64,000 bases of DNA from Paraclostridium sordellii (GCF_000953675.1 NZ_LN679998.1:2358102-2422101), one strand, 5' to 3'; counted from the stretch's first letter, positions 15,674 through 25,889 are shown. Program-made: numbers and translations. Notes: generated by a model from the letters alone, not told the origin.

Positions 15674-17305
15674 TTGTCTATATTTATAAGTCTTATTGGA
15701 GGCCTAGGATTATTCCTTTATGGAATGAACTTAATGGGTGAAGGTCTTCAAAAGTCAACAGGACCTAAACTAGAAAAGGCAATAGAACTTTTAACTAGTA
15801 ATGTAGTTATGGGTGTTTTAGTAGGAGCTGTTGTTACAGGAATCATTCAAAGTAGTGGTGCAACTACAGTAATGGTAGTTGGATTTGTTAATGCAGGTAT
15901 AATGACATTATATCAAGCAATTGGAGTTATAATGGGTGCAAACATAGGTACAACTGTAACAGCTCAGTTAGTATCTTTTGATGCTAGCATTTTCTCATCA
16001 ATAGCACTTGGAATAGGAATAGTATTATATATGATTGGTTGTAAATCTAAACCAAATCTTAAAAATATATCAGAAATACTTATAGGTTTTGGTATCCTAT
16101 TTATAGGTATGGAATTTATGAAAGATGCAGTTGCTCCTTTATCTCAGTATGAAGGCTTTAGAAGTTTATTAGCAAGCCTTGCAAATCATCCTTTATTAGC
16201 ATTACTTGCTGGTTTTGCAATGACAACTTGTTTGCAAAGTTCAAGTGCATCTATGGGTATACTAATAGCTTTATCATCTCAAGGTTTAATGCCATTAGCT
16301 GGAGCATTACCAATATTATATGGTGATAATATTGGTAGTTGTACAACTTCACTTATATCAAGTGTCGGAGCAAATAAAAACGCTAAAAGAGCAGCATTAA
16401 TGCATTTATGTTTTAATGTTATAGGAACTATGTTATTTATGATAGTACTTAATAAGCCTATTTCTATGATAGTTACTTATTTAGATCCAACAGATACAGC
16501 TAGACAAATAGCAAACTCTCACACATTATTTAATATAATTAATGTTATTTTATTACTACCATTCTCTAAATATATCGTTAAGTTAGTTATGCTACTTATA
16601 CCCGATAAAAAAGATGAAGAGGATGAATATGATAGTCGTATTACAAAATACTTAGATGAAAGAATGTTAGAAACTCCATCTATCGCTTTTGGTAATACAA
16701 TAAGAGAAACACTTAGAATGGGTAATAAAGCTAAAAAAAGTTTTACTTGTTCTATGAATGCGTTACTTGAAAGATCAGAAGATGATGCAAAAACAACTTT
16801 TGAAAAAGAAAAGATTTTAAATGAGCAACAAAGAAAAGTATTAGATTATTTAATTAAATTATCAAATAGAACTTTAGATGATAAAATGAGATTTTCACTT
16901 GACTTATTGTTCCATACTGTAAATGATATAGAAAGAGTTGGAGACTTGTCAGAAAATATAGCTGAGTTAGCTGAAGTAGCTATACAAAATAAAACAAAAA
17001 TTTCAGATAGTGCTAAATCTGAATTAATAGATATATATAGTAAAGTTTTAGATGCTTATGAGCTTTCATTAGACGCAATGAAACAAAATAATAGTACTCT
17101 AGCAAATGATGTATTAAAAATAGAAGACGAAGTTGATGCTTTAGATAAATTATATAGAGCTAAACATATGAATAGATTAAATTCTCATTCTTGTAGTATT
17201 GATTCCGGTATTATGTATTTAGATTTATTAACTAATTTAGAAAGAATATCTGATCACTCTGCAAGTATAGCAAAAAGAGTTATAAAAATTAATCAAACAG
17301 CATAA
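15674..17305 (+). CDS. Na/Pi cotransporter family protein with PhoU-like tail
   Basis: 543 residues. The first 310 hold two inverted repeats of the NaPi (PF02690-type) fold with the QSS motifs: IQSSGATTVMVVGFVNAG and TTCLQSSSASMGILIAL. The last 200 residues are a helical PhoU-like domain (about 335-540). It would import phosphate with Na+. Start is TTG 15674 after GGAGGCG. Single-gene unit with its own terminator and Pho-box-like repeats upstream, so phosphate-starvation control is likely (inference). Confidence 0.9.
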   Translation: MSIFISLIGGLGLFLYGMNLMGEGLQKSTGPKLEKAIELLTSNVVMGVLVGAVVTGIIQSSGATTVMVVGFVNAGIMTLYQAIGVIMGANIGTTVTAQLVSFDASIFSSIALGIGIVLYMIGCKSKPNLKNISEILIGFGILFIGMEFMKDAVAPLSQYEGFRSLLASLANHPLLALLAGFAMTTCLQSSSASMGILIALSSQGLMPLAGALPILYGDNIGSCTTSLISSVGANKNAKRAALMHLCFNVIGTMLFMIVLNKPISMIVTYLDPTDTARQIANSHTLFNIINVILLLPFSKYIVKLVMLLIPDKKDEEDEYDSRITKYLDERMLETPSIAFGNTIRETLRMGNKAKKSFTCSMNALLERSEDDAKTTFEKEKILNEQQRKVLDYLIKLSNRTLDDKMRFSLDLLFHTVNDIERVGDLSENIAELAEVAIQNKTKISDSAKSELIDIYSKVLDAYELSLDAMKQNNSTLANDVLKIEDEVDALDKLYRAKHMNRLNSHSCSIDSGIMYLDLLTNLERISDHSASIAKRVIKINQTA

Positions 17306-17310
17306 AAATT

Positions 17311-17343
17311 AAGCCATACAAATTAAATTTGTATGGCTTTTTT
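17311..17343 (+). terminator. terminator after the Na/Pi symporter
   Basis: Stem AAGCCATACAAATT / AATTTGTATGGCTT followed by T run. Confidence 0.85.
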
Positions 17344-17450
17344 ACTTTCAACTTTATTAAAATAATAGTATAAAATTTAATAAAGTCTTATACTATAATC
17401 ACTATTCTACATATTATATATTAAGTTTAAATATATGGGTGGTGTTTAAA

Positions 17451-18116
17451 GTGAAAGTATCAAAACTTTTAGAAGTTAAATATATTGATATTGATGGGGA
17501 TTCTGAAATTGAAAAAATAAGTTTAATAGGCCATATTTCTGATGGAAATAGTTCTTATATACAAAGTCTTGAACTGGTAATAGAAAAATATAATACTATT
17601 AATAAAGTTTTTAAAATACCTTTTAAAGGTTATTCGCCTAAATTATTTATTTGCAATCTATTTAAAAGCTATAAAAATCAAATTTTAATAATCGGCCAAT
17701 ATAATAATATTAAAGAATTTGGAATACTAAGAATATATAACTACAATAATGATAATTTAGACTTATTAGTTGATGATGAGACTTTAGCTATTCAAATAAA
17801 TTGTTATGCTACTTTAGAAGAATCAAATAAGATTTTAGTTTCATGTTTAGAGTCTAACAAAAGATTTATAGTTGATATTAATGAAAAAAAACATGATAAA
17901 TTCACTCCTATTGTATCTGATATAAGTGTTATTCATCCAATAATTAATCCTTTTGAAAGTTTTTATAGTCTACAAATTCATCAAAATGTCTTATATGCTT
18001 CTAATTTAGATACAATTGCTACACTTGAAACTATAGTTTCTGTTGATGAAAAAGGAAGATCAACTATTAAAAATCAAAGTCTATTACAATATGGAAATTT
18101 CATAAATAAAAAGTAG
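17451..18116 (+). CDS. hypothetical protein with FG-GAP/VCBS-like calcium-type motif
   Basis: 221 residues from GTG 17451 (GGGTGG eight bases upstream; GTG 17439 overlaps that site). No signal peptide. Residues 8-20 read KYIDIDGDSEIEK, the D-x-D-G-D pattern of EF-hand-like loops in VCBS/FG-GAP beta-propeller repeats; the remainder alternates short beta strands (ILIIGQYNN, FGILRIYNYNN). Could be a cytoplasmic propeller-like protein. I do not recognise a family. Confidence 0.6.
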   Translation: MKVSKLLEVKYIDIDGDSEIEKISLIGHISDGNSSYIQSLELVIEKYNTINKVFKIPFKGYSPKLFICNLFKSYKNQILIIGQYNNIKEFGILRIYNYNNDNLDLLVDDETLAIQINCYATLEESNKILVSCLESNKRFIVDINEKKHDKFTPIVSDISVIHPIINPFESFYSLQIHQNVLYASNLDTIATLETIVSVDEKGRSTIKNQSLLQYGNFINKK

Positions 18117-18135
18117 GGATTTATATCCCTACTTT
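18110..18135. terminator. shared terminator between convergent genes
   Basis: Stem AAAGTAGGGA / TCCCTACTTT; the hypothetical gene ends inside it and the aminomutase gene ends right after it. Confidence 0.7.
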
Positions 18136-18136
18136 C

Positions 18137-19402
18137 CTACATGATAACTTTATCTATTGCTTCTTTAATATTTACAGATTTATGATCATCGACCTTGACA
18201 ACTTCTCCCTCCCAAGTCCTTATCATTATATAATCGCTTCCTTTAGATATTAAATATTGAGGCAATAATGGAGTTTTTCCTTTTCCTTTTGGTGCATTTA
18301 TTATATATGTAGGTATTGCCATACCTGAAGTATACCCTCTTAAATACTCCATAATTTCCATTCCCTCATCTACTGAAGTATTAAAATGACTAGTTCCCTT
18401 TACATGTTTACTATGGAATATATAGTATGGTTTTACCCTAACTTTAAGCAACTCATGATTTAAGGCCCTCATTAAATATTTATCATTATTAACTCCATTT
18501 AAAAGCACTGCCTGATTTCCTAAAGGTACTCCACTATTTGCTAACTTTTCACAAGCTTCTTTTGTTTCTTTTGTTATTTCCATTGGATGATTAAAGTGAG
18601 TATTTATATATATAGGATGATATTTTTTAATCATATCACAAAACTCATCTGTTATTCTTTGTGGCATCGTAACTAACGTTCTACTTCCTAATCTTATATA
18701 ATCCACATGTTTTATGCTTCTAAGTTCACTTATTATCCACTCTAACATACTGTCATTTAATGTTAATGGATCTCCTCCTGTTATAAGAACATCCCTTATC
18801 TCTTCATTATTTCTTACATAGTCAATAGATTCTTTTATAATATCTCTACTCTTTTGACAATCTTCTTGTCCAATATTTCTTCTACGTTGGCAATGTCTAC
18901 AGTACATAGCACATTCATTAGTTACATTTATAATTAATCTATCCGGATATCTTCTTGTTATACTTCCTGCAGGATTTGTAAACTCTTCTCCCATTGGATC
19001 TAGATCACTTATTTCATCATCTAATTCAATATATGTTGGAATTGACATTAATTTAATTGGATCATATAAATCATTAGGATCTATCAGACTTAAATAATAC
19101 GGAGAAATAGCCCATCTAAATTGACTTTGTACCTCTCTTATACTATCTATTTCTTTTTGTGTTAAATTTAATATTTTAGCTAAAGTATCTACATCTGTTA
19201 TTCTATTTGATAATTGCCATTTATAATTATTCCAATCTGATTCACTTGCACCTAAAATATTTAATATACTATTTTTACGTTTATTAATTTGCTCTTCTTG
19301 TTCCAACCCTTTAGGTATACTATCTTTTATTTTTATATAGTCTTCGATTCTTGACTTTAATTCCTTTGCTCTTTCTAATGAAACTCTATTCTTCTCATCC
19401 AT
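18137..19402 (-). CDS. eam: glutamate 2,3-aminomutase (radical SAM, PLP)
   Basis: Converts L-alpha-glutamate to beta-glutamate with a 4Fe-4S cluster, SAM and PLP. About 421 residues. CAMYCRHCQRRR carries the CxxxCxxC cluster ligands; the PLP lysine lies in the APKGKGKTP loop. It resembles lysine 2,3-aminomutase throughout, but the two Asp that bind the lysine side chain there are replaced by Lys (FHSKHVKG, residue 332 from this start) and Asn (YIINAPKG, residue 369). That is the change described for the glutamate enzyme of C. difficile. ATG 19402 or 19408 are both possible; neither has a strong ribosome site. A small CTAAGG/CCTTAG hairpin precedes it. Beta-glutamate is a compatible solute. 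Confidence 0.85.
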   Translation of the reverse strand: MDEKNRVSLERAKELKSRIEDYIKIKDSIPKGLEQEEQINKRKNSILNILGASESDWNNYKWQLSNRITDVDTLAKILNLTQKEIDSIREVQSQFRWAISPYYLSLIDPNDLYDPIKLMSIPTYIELDDEISDLDPMGEEFTNPAGSITRRYPDRLIINVTNECAMYCRHCQRRRNIGQEDCQKSRDIIKESIDYVRNNEEIRDVLITGGDPLTLNDSMLEWIISELRSIKHVDYIRLGSRTLVTMPQRITDEFCDMIKKYHPIYINTHFNHPMEITKETKEACEKLANSGVPLGNQAVLLNGVNNDKYLMRALNHELLKVRVKPYYIFHSKHVKGTSHFNTSVDEGMEIMEYLRGYTSGMAIPTYIINAPKGKGKTPLLPQYLISKGSDYIMIRTWEGEVVKVDDHKSVNIKEAIDKVIM

Positions 19403-19556
19403 ATTCATTCAACTAAGGCCTTTTACCTTAGTATCCCCCTTCCCCATTTGAATTGTGTATATTTTAACATCTATATTGAACCTTCTCTTGCATATCGTTT
19501 TCCTATTGAAGTATATTCTATCATATTGCGCCTTACTTTTCAATAAATTCTGAAAA

Positions 19557-19604
19557 TTATATACAAAAAATGCCTTATTTCTTAAAATAAGGCATTTTGT
19601 ATAT
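19557..19604 (-). terminator. terminator of the isochorismatase-like gene
   Basis: Core stem AATGCCTTATT / AATAAGGCATT with matching ATATAC / GTATAT flanks. Confidence 0.75.
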
Positions 19605-19608
19605 AGTT

Positions 19609-20247
19609 TTATAATTCTATCTCTTTTATAACTTCAACTCCATTTTGTATCATACTATTAAGAAATACTATATTCATAATCTCTGCATTATGAATATTAT
19701 CAATATGATAAGTATCTACCAAATTCATAGGAACAATAATATTTTTATCTATATTATTTTGATTAAAGTAAGCTTTTAATGTTACTACAAACTGATAAAT
19801 ACAAATATCTGTACAGTCTCCAACAACTATTATATTATCTATATTTTTAAAATTTTTATCTTCTAAGCAAAAAAATCCATTTGTTGAATTCTTAGGTATA
19901 ACCTTTAGATTTTTAATAGTACTTATTTCATCTACAATTTTGCTTTCATAATCATTTTCTAAACAATGCGTTGGATAACTTCTCAATTCAATTGAATCTT
20001 TATTATGGCTATCTGTAAAAGCTATTATTTCACAATTTTTTGCTTCTAAAATTTTGGCCAGATTAGTTATAGGATTTATTAAAGCTTCTACTCTATCTGA
20101 ATAAAGTGCTCCTTTTTTTGCAAATCCATTATTCATGTCAATTATAAAAAGCATAGTTTTACTTAAATCTAATTCATTTATTTTTTTGCTTTTTAATTTT
20201 TCTAGATTAAATTTCATATTCTCAAATTCTTTTGTTAATAATTCCAT
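19609..20247 (-). CDS. isochorismatase-family cysteine hydrolase (nicotinamidase-like)
   Basis: 212 residues. Asp in LFIIDMNNGFAKKG, a zinc-site-like D-x-H in FTDSHNKDS, and the nucleophile Cys in VVGDCTDICIYQ form the Asp-Lys-Cys machinery of the family; the Lys is probably in KNSTNGFF. Family members remove an amide (nicotinamide, pyrazinamide) or cleave an ether. The GDCTDIC signature and DSH motif favour nicotinamidase (NAD salvage), but the substrate is not proven. GGGGGAAGT precedes the ATG. It lies 72 bases after the HutD gene, same strand. Confidence 0.8.
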   Translation of the reverse strand: MELLTKEFENMKFNLEKLKSKKINELDLSKTMLFIIDMNNGFAKKGALYSDRVEALINPITNLAKILEAKNCEIIAFTDSHNKDSIELRSYPTHCLENDYESKIVDEISTIKNLKVIPKNSTNGFFCLEDKNFKNIDNIIVVGDCTDICIYQFVVTLKAYFNQNNIDKNIIVPMNLVDTYHIDNIHNAEIMNIVFLNSMIQNGVEVIKEIEL

Positions 20248-20319
20248 ACTTCCCCCTATAAAACGTTTTTTTATATAATATCAAAATTTTATTAGAACTT
20301 CAATTATTCAATATTTTTA

Positions 20320-20937
20320 TTAGAAGTATACTGTGCTTTTTACAATTTGTAAATCTGTCTTTCCATTATTAACTATATTTAAATTTTCAACTTCATTTAT
20401 TTTTATTTTTATAATTACAACTTCTCCATTTTGAATTTCCAAACTTCTTTTATTTTGAATTTCAATATTAAAACTATTATTTAAACTATATATACAAATA
20501 AACTTATATTTATATTTTTTATCTACATAATCTTCATTTAACTTTATCTGCGTTTTTGATTTAATATATATATGTTCTAGCTCTCCTATACAATTATTGG
20601 TTGTCATAAGATTAAAATCAATACCTTTTCCATAACTTATAGTATCTAGTTCTCCACTAAATGTATGTATATCAAATTTATCTAAATTTACTTCTTCACA
20701 ATTTTCATGTTTTAAGATTAAATTTCCATCTAGTAACATTAATTTTCTTTGTATATTTGGAAGTTTAGTAAATTTAGATTTATCTATTTCAATAGTTGAA
20801 CAACTTATCCTCCATTTAAAGTTTCCCTTTTCATAAGATGAGTTTTCAGGGTATATGTATAGCTGAGTTGTTTCTCCTCCATCCCATCTACTTACTCTTT
20901 GACCTTCTTTTTTTATAACTTTTATATTATAAGACAA
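20320..20937 (-). CDS. HutD/Ves family cupin protein
   Basis: 205 residues. Begins with VSRWDGGETTQLYIYP and contains FKWRISCSTIE, both typical of HutD/Ves bicupins. TTG start 20937 after GGGGGT. Proposed to bind N-formimidoyl-type histidine-degradation intermediates in hut operons, but no other hut gene is in the window. May be co-transcribed with the isochorismatase-like gene downstream. Confidence 0.8.
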   Translation of the reverse strand: MSYNIKVIKKEGQRVSRWDGGETTQLYIYPENSSYEKGNFKWRISCSTIEIDKSKFTKLPNIQRKLMLLDGNLILKHENCEEVNLDKFDIHTFSGELDTISYGKGIDFNLMTTNNCIGELEHIYIKSKTQIKLNEDYVDKKYKYKFICIYSLNNSFNIEIQNKRSLEIQNGEVVIIKIKINEVENLNIVNNGKTDLQIVKSTVYF

Positions 20938-21022
20938 GTTTTTACCCCCTATATAATTAATAGTTTTACTTAGTTAAATTATATAGTAAAAATTTTAATT
21001 ATATGAGTAAGTAAATATATTT

Positions 21023-21070
21023 ATTAATTAAAATAACAGCAAGGTTAACCCTGCTGTTATTTTAATTAAT
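21023..21070 (-). terminator. terminator of the 62-residue gene
   Basis: Stem AAAATAACAGCAAGG / CCCTGCTGTTATTTT with one mismatch and TTAA loop, A/T flanked. Confidence 0.8.
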
Positions 21071-21254
21071 ATCTAGCTCTATCTATACTTCCAAGAGCGA
21101 TATGAGCTACTCCTGCTCCAACTAAAAGTGCCCCTGCCATATTCTTATAATCATTTTTTTTGAATTTATGATTTTTATTTTGCTTAGCATCTAAAGCAAG
21201 TCCTGCTGTAGTAACTGCTGCTCCTAAAACTATCGGTACCATGCCTTTTTTCAT
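21066..21254 (-). CDS. small membrane protein (62 residues)
   Basis: Two hydrophobic Gly/Ala-rich segments (about 4-22 and 40-56) separated by a basic, polar stretch (KQNKNHKFKKNDYKN). AGGAGGATTTAAC precedes the ATG. Ends RARY. Single gene. Small proteins like this are common in Peptostreptococcaceae; function unknown to me. Confidence 0.75.
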   Translation of the reverse strand: MKKGMVPIVLGAAVTTAGLALDAKQNKNHKFKKNDYKNMAGALLVGAGVAHIALGSIDRARY

Positions 21255-21420
21255 GTTAAATCCTCCTGTATTATAAGAATGTTTTTGAGCTATAATATAT
21301 ATAGCTACAAACTTATATTGCTCGTATATAAATTTTTAATTCGGAGTAAATTTTTCATGTTTTACCTTAAACTAATTAGAGTAAAATAAAATTATTTATA
21401 ATTTTTTTTAGGAGGAATCT

Positions 21421-21945
21421 ATGAGGTACGTAATAGTTTCAGTAACTAAAGGAATTGCAGGAGAATTTAATAATAATTTAAGAAAAGATATATTTAAAAA
21501 GTTTCAAGTTAAGTCATCTAAATTACCTGCTCACTTTACTGTAAAATCCCCATTTGAATGTGATAATATATCAAGTTTAGAAAATACTTTAAAATACTTT
21601 TGTGAAAATAATAAATCAGCCCCATATAAAGTCATAGGTTATAATAACTTTGATAATAGAGTTATATATATGGAAGTATTTATGAGTAACTCTGGAAAAA
21701 TAACTCATGATAAACTAATTGATGAATTAAGTAAACTAAGTTATATAAATTTTTCAGATCATGATGGTAAAGACAAAGTGTTTCATATAACTGTAGCTTC
21801 TAAAAAGATACAAAAAAACTTTATCAAAATATATAATTACGTAAAAGATATAGATTGTCACTTTGAATGTTCATTTGATAATATAAGCATTTTTAAGTGG
21901 GAAAATAATACTTGGGTATTACATAAAGAGTATTTACTTAAATAA
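21421..21945 (+). CDS. 2H phosphoesterase (LigT / 2'-5' RNA ligase-like) family protein
   Basis: 174 residues with the two HxT motifs of the 2H superfamily about 85 residues apart: AHFTVKSPF and FHITVASKK. The protein should be a cyclic phosphodiesterase or RNA-end-processing enzyme; the exact substrate is open. ATG follows TTAGGAGGAATCT. Single gene with own terminator. Confidence 0.85.
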   Translation: MRYVIVSVTKGIAGEFNNNLRKDIFKKFQVKSSKLPAHFTVKSPFECDNISSLENTLKYFCENNKSAPYKVIGYNNFDNRVIYMEVFMSNSGKITHDKLIDELSKLSYINFSDHDGKDKVFHITVASKKIQKNFIKIYNYVKDIDCHFECSFDNISIFKWENNTWVLHKEYLLK

Positions 21946-21973
21946 AAAAGGAAGTCTTAAGGCTTCCTTTTTT
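21944..21973. terminator. shared terminator
   Basis: Stem AAAAAAGGAAGTC / GGCTTCCTTTTTT, usable from both sides (2H gene and chemoreceptor). Confidence 0.75.
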
Positions 21974-21975
21974 AT

Positions 21976-23718
21976 TTAACATTCTACTTCGCTTAGTTCA
22001 AAGTAATTATTTTCATCACTTTCAAAACTTATTCGTTTGTTTTTACTATTTTTATCTTTTAATTTAAAGTTTTCAATAAGTGATTTTAATGTCTGAGCTT
22101 GTCCACTTAACTCTTCACTAGCTGCAGCACTTTCTTCTGATGTTGCTGAGTTAGTTTGAACTACACTTGAAATCTGTTCTACACCTAATGTTACTTGGTT
22201 TATAGCCCCAGCTTCTTCTTCTGATGCTTTTGCAATTGCATCTACTATAGATGTTGTTTCATTAGTTGTTTTTATTATTTTTTGTAAAGACTCGGCTGTA
22301 TTATCTACAATTTCAGTTCCTTTAGTAACTGCTTCTATAGAATTTTCAATAAGTGTTGCAGTGTTTTTAGCTGCTTCTGCTGATTTCGCAGCAAGATTTC
22401 TTACTTCATCTGCTACAACTGCAAATCCTTTACCTGCTTCTCCTGCACGTGCAGCCTCTACTGCAGCATTAAGTGCTAATATATTTGTTTGGAAGGCTAT
22501 GTCATCTATTGTTTTTATTATTCTACCTATTTCATTTGATGTAAAAGATATCTCCTCCATAGCTTTAACCATTTGTTTCATTTGTTCGTTTCCTGCCTTA
22601 ACCTGGCTTGCAGCATTTAAAGTTAAGGAATTTGCTTTTTTAGAATTATCTGCAGTGTCCTTAATTTTATTAGAAATTTCCATTATAGTTGCAGATAATT
22701 CTTCTATTGAACTTGCTTGTTCTGTAGCTCCCTGTGCTAACATCTGTGATCCACTTGATACTTGTTCTGAAGCTGCGCCTACCTCGTCAGAAGCTATATT
22801 TATTTGTAACATTGTATCACTTAAATCATTAGTTATTCTTGAAACAGAGTTTTCAATATGTTTAAATACCCCTATATATTCTATTTCAGGCTCTACATCA
22901 AAGTTTCCAGATGCAACTTCTCCTAATACACGAACTGCATCTGTTATAATATCCTTAGTTTTACTACTCATTTTACGCATACTATTTGATAGTGAACCTA
23001 ATTCATCTTTTGATTCATAACTAATATTAATATCGAAGTCACCTTCTGCCATCTTATTAGCAGCTGTCTCAATTTCTTCAATTGGTCTTTTTAAACTTCT
23101 TGTTATGAATATACACACTACCACTCCAATTATAATAGTAAGTATACTAATAACTATAGCTGTAATAGTAGCTTTTGCAGATGTATCTTGGACACCTTTA
23201 TTAAATTTAATTCCACTAGCTTCAGCTTCATCATTTAATATCTTAGAGTCATCTACACATTTATTGTATGCATTAAAATATGCTGTATTTGGCTTAGTTA
23301 TCTCTATAGCATTATTGTAATCACCTTTTTCTAGTAGAGCAAAGACTTTATCACATTCTTGTTTTAGAGTATCTACTGAAGTGTGAAGATTTTCAACTAG
23401 TTTTTGATCCCCTCCAAAAGATTCTTTTATAACATCTATTCTTTTATAAATACTATCAAAGTCACTCATAGTCTTAGCTTTATATTGAGCAACATCCTTT
23501 TCCATAATTGCATTTCCAAGCATTCTTCCAACTGAAACTAAATCTCTGCGAACCCCCATAGTCTCAGTTGTTGACTGGTATGGTCCCGTAAATAATTGAT
23601 GAGATAACTTTTCAGACTGTCTAAGTTTAGATATAGTGTAAAAACTTGTAAAAGCTGTAAGCATTAATAAAATAGCAAAAGCTATACTAAGCTTTCTACC
23701 TATTTTTAAATCTTTCAT
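21976..23718 (-). CDS. methyl-accepting chemotaxis protein
   Basis: 580 residues. Transmembrane helix 1 (about 10-30), four-helix-bundle ligand domain (about 35-185), transmembrane helix 2 (about 187-209), HAMP (about 210-262), and the signalling domain with the invariant hairpin tip [22 protein letters not shown]. The C-terminus ends ELSEVEC without a CheR-binding pentapeptide. AGGAATATTT precedes the ATG. Sigma-D-like promoter about 165 bases upstream. Close paralogue of the receptor at 24049-25785; the ligand domain is the most divergent part, so the two likely sense different ligands. Confidence 0.95.
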   Translation of the reverse strand: MKDLKIGRKLSIAFAILLMLTAFTSFYTISKLRQSEKLSHQLFTGPYQSTTETMGVRRDLVSVGRMLGNAIMEKDVAQYKAKTMSDFDSIYKRIDVIKESFGGDQKLVENLHTSVDTLKQECDKVFALLEKGDYNNAIEITKPNTAYFNAYNKCVDDSKILNDEAEASGIKFNKGVQDTSAKATITAIVISILTIIIGVVVCIFITRSLKRPIEEIETAANKMAEGDFDINISYESKDELGSLSNSMRKMSSKTKDIITDAVRVLGEVASGNFDVEPEIEYIGVFKHIENSVSRITNDLSDTMLQINIASDEVGAASEQVSSGSQMLAQGATEQASSIEELSATIMEISNKIKDTADNSKKANSLTLNAASQVKAGNEQMKQMVKAMEEISFTSNEIGRIIKTIDDIAFQTNILALNAAVEAARAGEAGKGFAVVADEVRNLAAKSAEAAKNTATLIENSIEAVTKGTEIVDNTAESLQKIIKTTNETTSIVDAIAKASEEEAGAINQVTLGVEQISSVVQTNSATSEESAAASEELSGQAQTLKSLIENFKLKDKNSKNKRISFESDENNYFELSEVEC

Positions 23719-23887
23719 AAATATTCCTCCCCATAGTTGTATTTATTTTATTGACTTCCTTAATACTTATATCCATATTTCAAGCTTTTGTAATTGTTTT
23801 CCTGAAAACTAAATTTTTAAATGTTACCAAGCCTTTCAATTATTTTTTAAACACAATAACTTTCAATAGATATAATTTATGCACTCA

Positions 23888-23915
23888 TTATACGGATAAA
23901 TATCGTTTTACTTTA
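23888..23915 (-). promoter_or_regulatory. sigma-D (sigma-28) type promoter of the chemoreceptor gene
   Basis: Minus strand: TAAAGT (23915-23910), 13 bases, TCCGTATAA (23896-23888), near the TAAAGTTT / GCCGATAA consensus. The same two boxes at the same spacing precede the second chemoreceptor. Confidence 0.65.
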
Positions 23916-23997
23916 TATTTTATTTATTACATTTTTAAATTCTAAAGTTAATTGTATTATTTATGATATAAAATAAACTGATTTGTTATTTAAAATT

Positions 23998-24027
23998 AAA
24001 AAATGAGATTTTAAAATCTCATTTTTT
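23998..24027 (-). terminator. terminator of the second chemoreceptor gene
   Basis: Stem AAAAATGAGATTTT / AAAATCTCATTTTT followed by T run on the minus strand. The interval 23719-24048 otherwise holds only the promoter. Confidence 0.8.
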
Positions 24028-24048
24028 AATTTGTTAAAATGTAATTTT

Positions 24049-25785
24049 CTATGCATTATTTGTTTCAAAAACATTTGAATCTTCATCTGAAAAACTTATA
24101 GATTTTTTACTATATTTATTTTTTAAATTAAACTTATCTATAAGTGATTTTAACATCTGTGCTTGTCCACTTAATTCTTCACTAGCTGCTGCACTTTCTT
24201 CTGATGTTGCTGAGTTCGTTTGAACTACACTTGAAATCTGTTCTACCCCTAATGTAACCTGTGTAATTGCGCTTGCTTGTTCATCAGATGATTTTGCTAT
24301 TTCATCTACTACACCTATAGTTTTATTAGTTGTATCTATTATTTTTTGAAGTGATATGGCAGTATTATCTACAATAGTGCTTCCTTTATCAACAGCTTCG
24401 ATAGAGTTTTCAATAAGTGTTGCAGTATTTTTAGCTGCTTCTGCCGATTTTGCAGCAAGATTTCTTACTTCATCTGCTACAACTGCAAATCCTTTACCTG
24501 CTTCTCCTGCACGTGCAGCCTCTACTGCAGCATTAAGTGCTAATATATTTGTTTGGAATGCTATATCATCTATTGTCTTGATTATTCTACCAATTTCATT
24601 TGATGTAAATGAAATTTCTTGCATAGCTTTAACCATATGTCTCATTTGTTCATTTCCATCTTTAACTTCATGACCTGCACTTAGTGATAATTCATTTGCT
24701 TCTTTAGCATTTTTTGCCGTGTCTTTAATTTTTTCAGAAATTTCTATTATAGTTGCAGATAATTCTTGTATTGAACTTGCTTGTTCTGTAGCTCCTTGAG
24801 CTAACATTTGAGATCCACTTGATACTTGATTTGAAGCAGTTCCTACTTCTTCTGAAGCTAGATTTATTTGTTCCATAGTTTCACTTAAGTCTTCAGTTAT
24901 TTTATATACTGAATTTTCTATGTTTTTAAATACTCCAATATAGTCAGCTTCAGGATTTACATTAAAATTCCCAGATGCAATTTCACTTAAAACGTAAACT
25001 GTATCATCTATAATATCTTTTGTATTATTACTCATTAATCTCATGCTATTTGATAGTGATCCTAATTCATCTTTAGATTCATAATTAATATCAATATCAA
25101 AATCACCAACTGCCATTTTATTTGCAGCTACCTCAAGCTCCTCAATAGGCTGTTTTAAACTCTTAGTTATATATATACATATAACCACTCCTGCTAATAT
25201 AGATAGTATACACATTGTAGTAGATGTTATCATAGCCTTTGATGCTGTATTTTCTATTTCTTTATCAAATCTTACTCCACGCGCTGCTTCATCCTCATAT
25301 ATAGCTTTTGCGCTATTTACACTATCTACGTAAGCCTGATAATATCCACTGCCTTCTGTTACCGCTATTTTTTGAGCATTAGCAACATCCCCTTTATCTA
25401 AAAAAGAGTAAATTAGTTGATTTTGTTGTTTTAAATTAGCTATAGCAGCCTCTAAATTATCAATAAGTTGTTTATCTCCTCTAGAGTTTTCTTTTAATAC
25501 TTTAATGCTATTATCAATACTTTCAAAATCTTTTTGAGCTGAAATTTCATGTTCCTTTGGTTTGTTTCCAGCAACAGCGTTCATTACATTTTGGTCAATC
25601 GAAACTATATCTCTACGAACACCTAAAGCATTATTAGTTACTTGATACGGACCTCTAAATAAATCATGACTTTGTTGACTTGATTTTTTTAAGTTGAACA
25701 ATACATAAAAACTTGAAAATGCAGTAATTACTAGCAAAATTACAAAAGCTAGACCTAATTTCTTACCTATTTTTAGATTTTTCAT
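24049..25785 (-). CDS. methyl-accepting chemotaxis protein (paralogue)
   Basis: 578 residues, same architecture as the receptor at 21976-23718: TM1 (about 10-30), four-helix-bundle sensor (about 35-185), TM2, HAMP, signalling domain with identical tip. Cytoplasmic halves are nearly the same while sensors diverge. Its promoter lies about 345 bases upstream, giving an unusually long leader that contains a cre-like site. GGGAGGA precedes the ATG. Confidence 0.95.
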   Translation of the reverse strand: MKNLKIGKKLGLAFVILLVITAFSSFYVLFNLKKSSQQSHDLFRGPYQVTNNALGVRRDIVSIDQNVMNAVAGNKPKEHEISAQKDFESIDNSIKVLKENSRGDKQLIDNLEAAIANLKQQNQLIYSFLDKGDVANAQKIAVTEGSGYYQAYVDSVNSAKAIYEDEAARGVRFDKEIENTASKAMITSTTMCILSILAGVVICIYITKSLKQPIEELEVAANKMAVGDFDIDINYESKDELGSLSNSMRLMSNNTKDIIDDTVYVLSEIASGNFNVNPEADYIGVFKNIENSVYKITEDLSETMEQINLASEEVGTASNQVSSGSQMLAQGATEQASSIQELSATIIEISEKIKDTAKNAKEANELSLSAGHEVKDGNEQMRHMVKAMQEISFTSNEIGRIIKTIDDIAFQTNILALNAAVEAARAGEAGKGFAVVADEVRNLAAKSAEAAKNTATLIENSIEAVDKGSTIVDNTAISLQKIIDTTNKTIGVVDEIAKSSDEQASAITQVTLGVEQISSVVQTNSATSEESAAASEELSGQAQMLKSLIDKFNLKNKYSKKSISFSDEDSNVFETNNA

Positions 25786-25875
25786 AAATTCTCCTCCCTG
25801 TAGAAATGATAAACTTATTTAAGCAAATTAAATTGGAATTATGAACTTATGTTTTAACATAAACTAAATATTTTT

Positions 25876-25889
25876 CGAAAACGTTTCCA
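25876..25889 (-). promoter_or_regulatory. cre-like (CcpA) site in the chemoreceptor leader
   Basis: Minus strand TGGAAACGTTTTCG fits the cre core (TGNAANCGNNNNCA) except the last base. It lies inside the transcribed leader, where CcpA would act as a roadblock. The rest of 25786-26171 is AT-rich and shows nothing further except the promoter at 26129-26156. Confidence 0.45.

Noticed and set aside
18137-19402. Lysine 2,3-aminomutase
   Set aside because: The two lysine-binding Asp are replaced by Lys and Asn, the glutamate-type pattern.
22361-24673. Plus-strand open frames opposite the chemoreceptors
   Set aside because: Mirror frames of conserved MCP sequence; no SD and no known domain.
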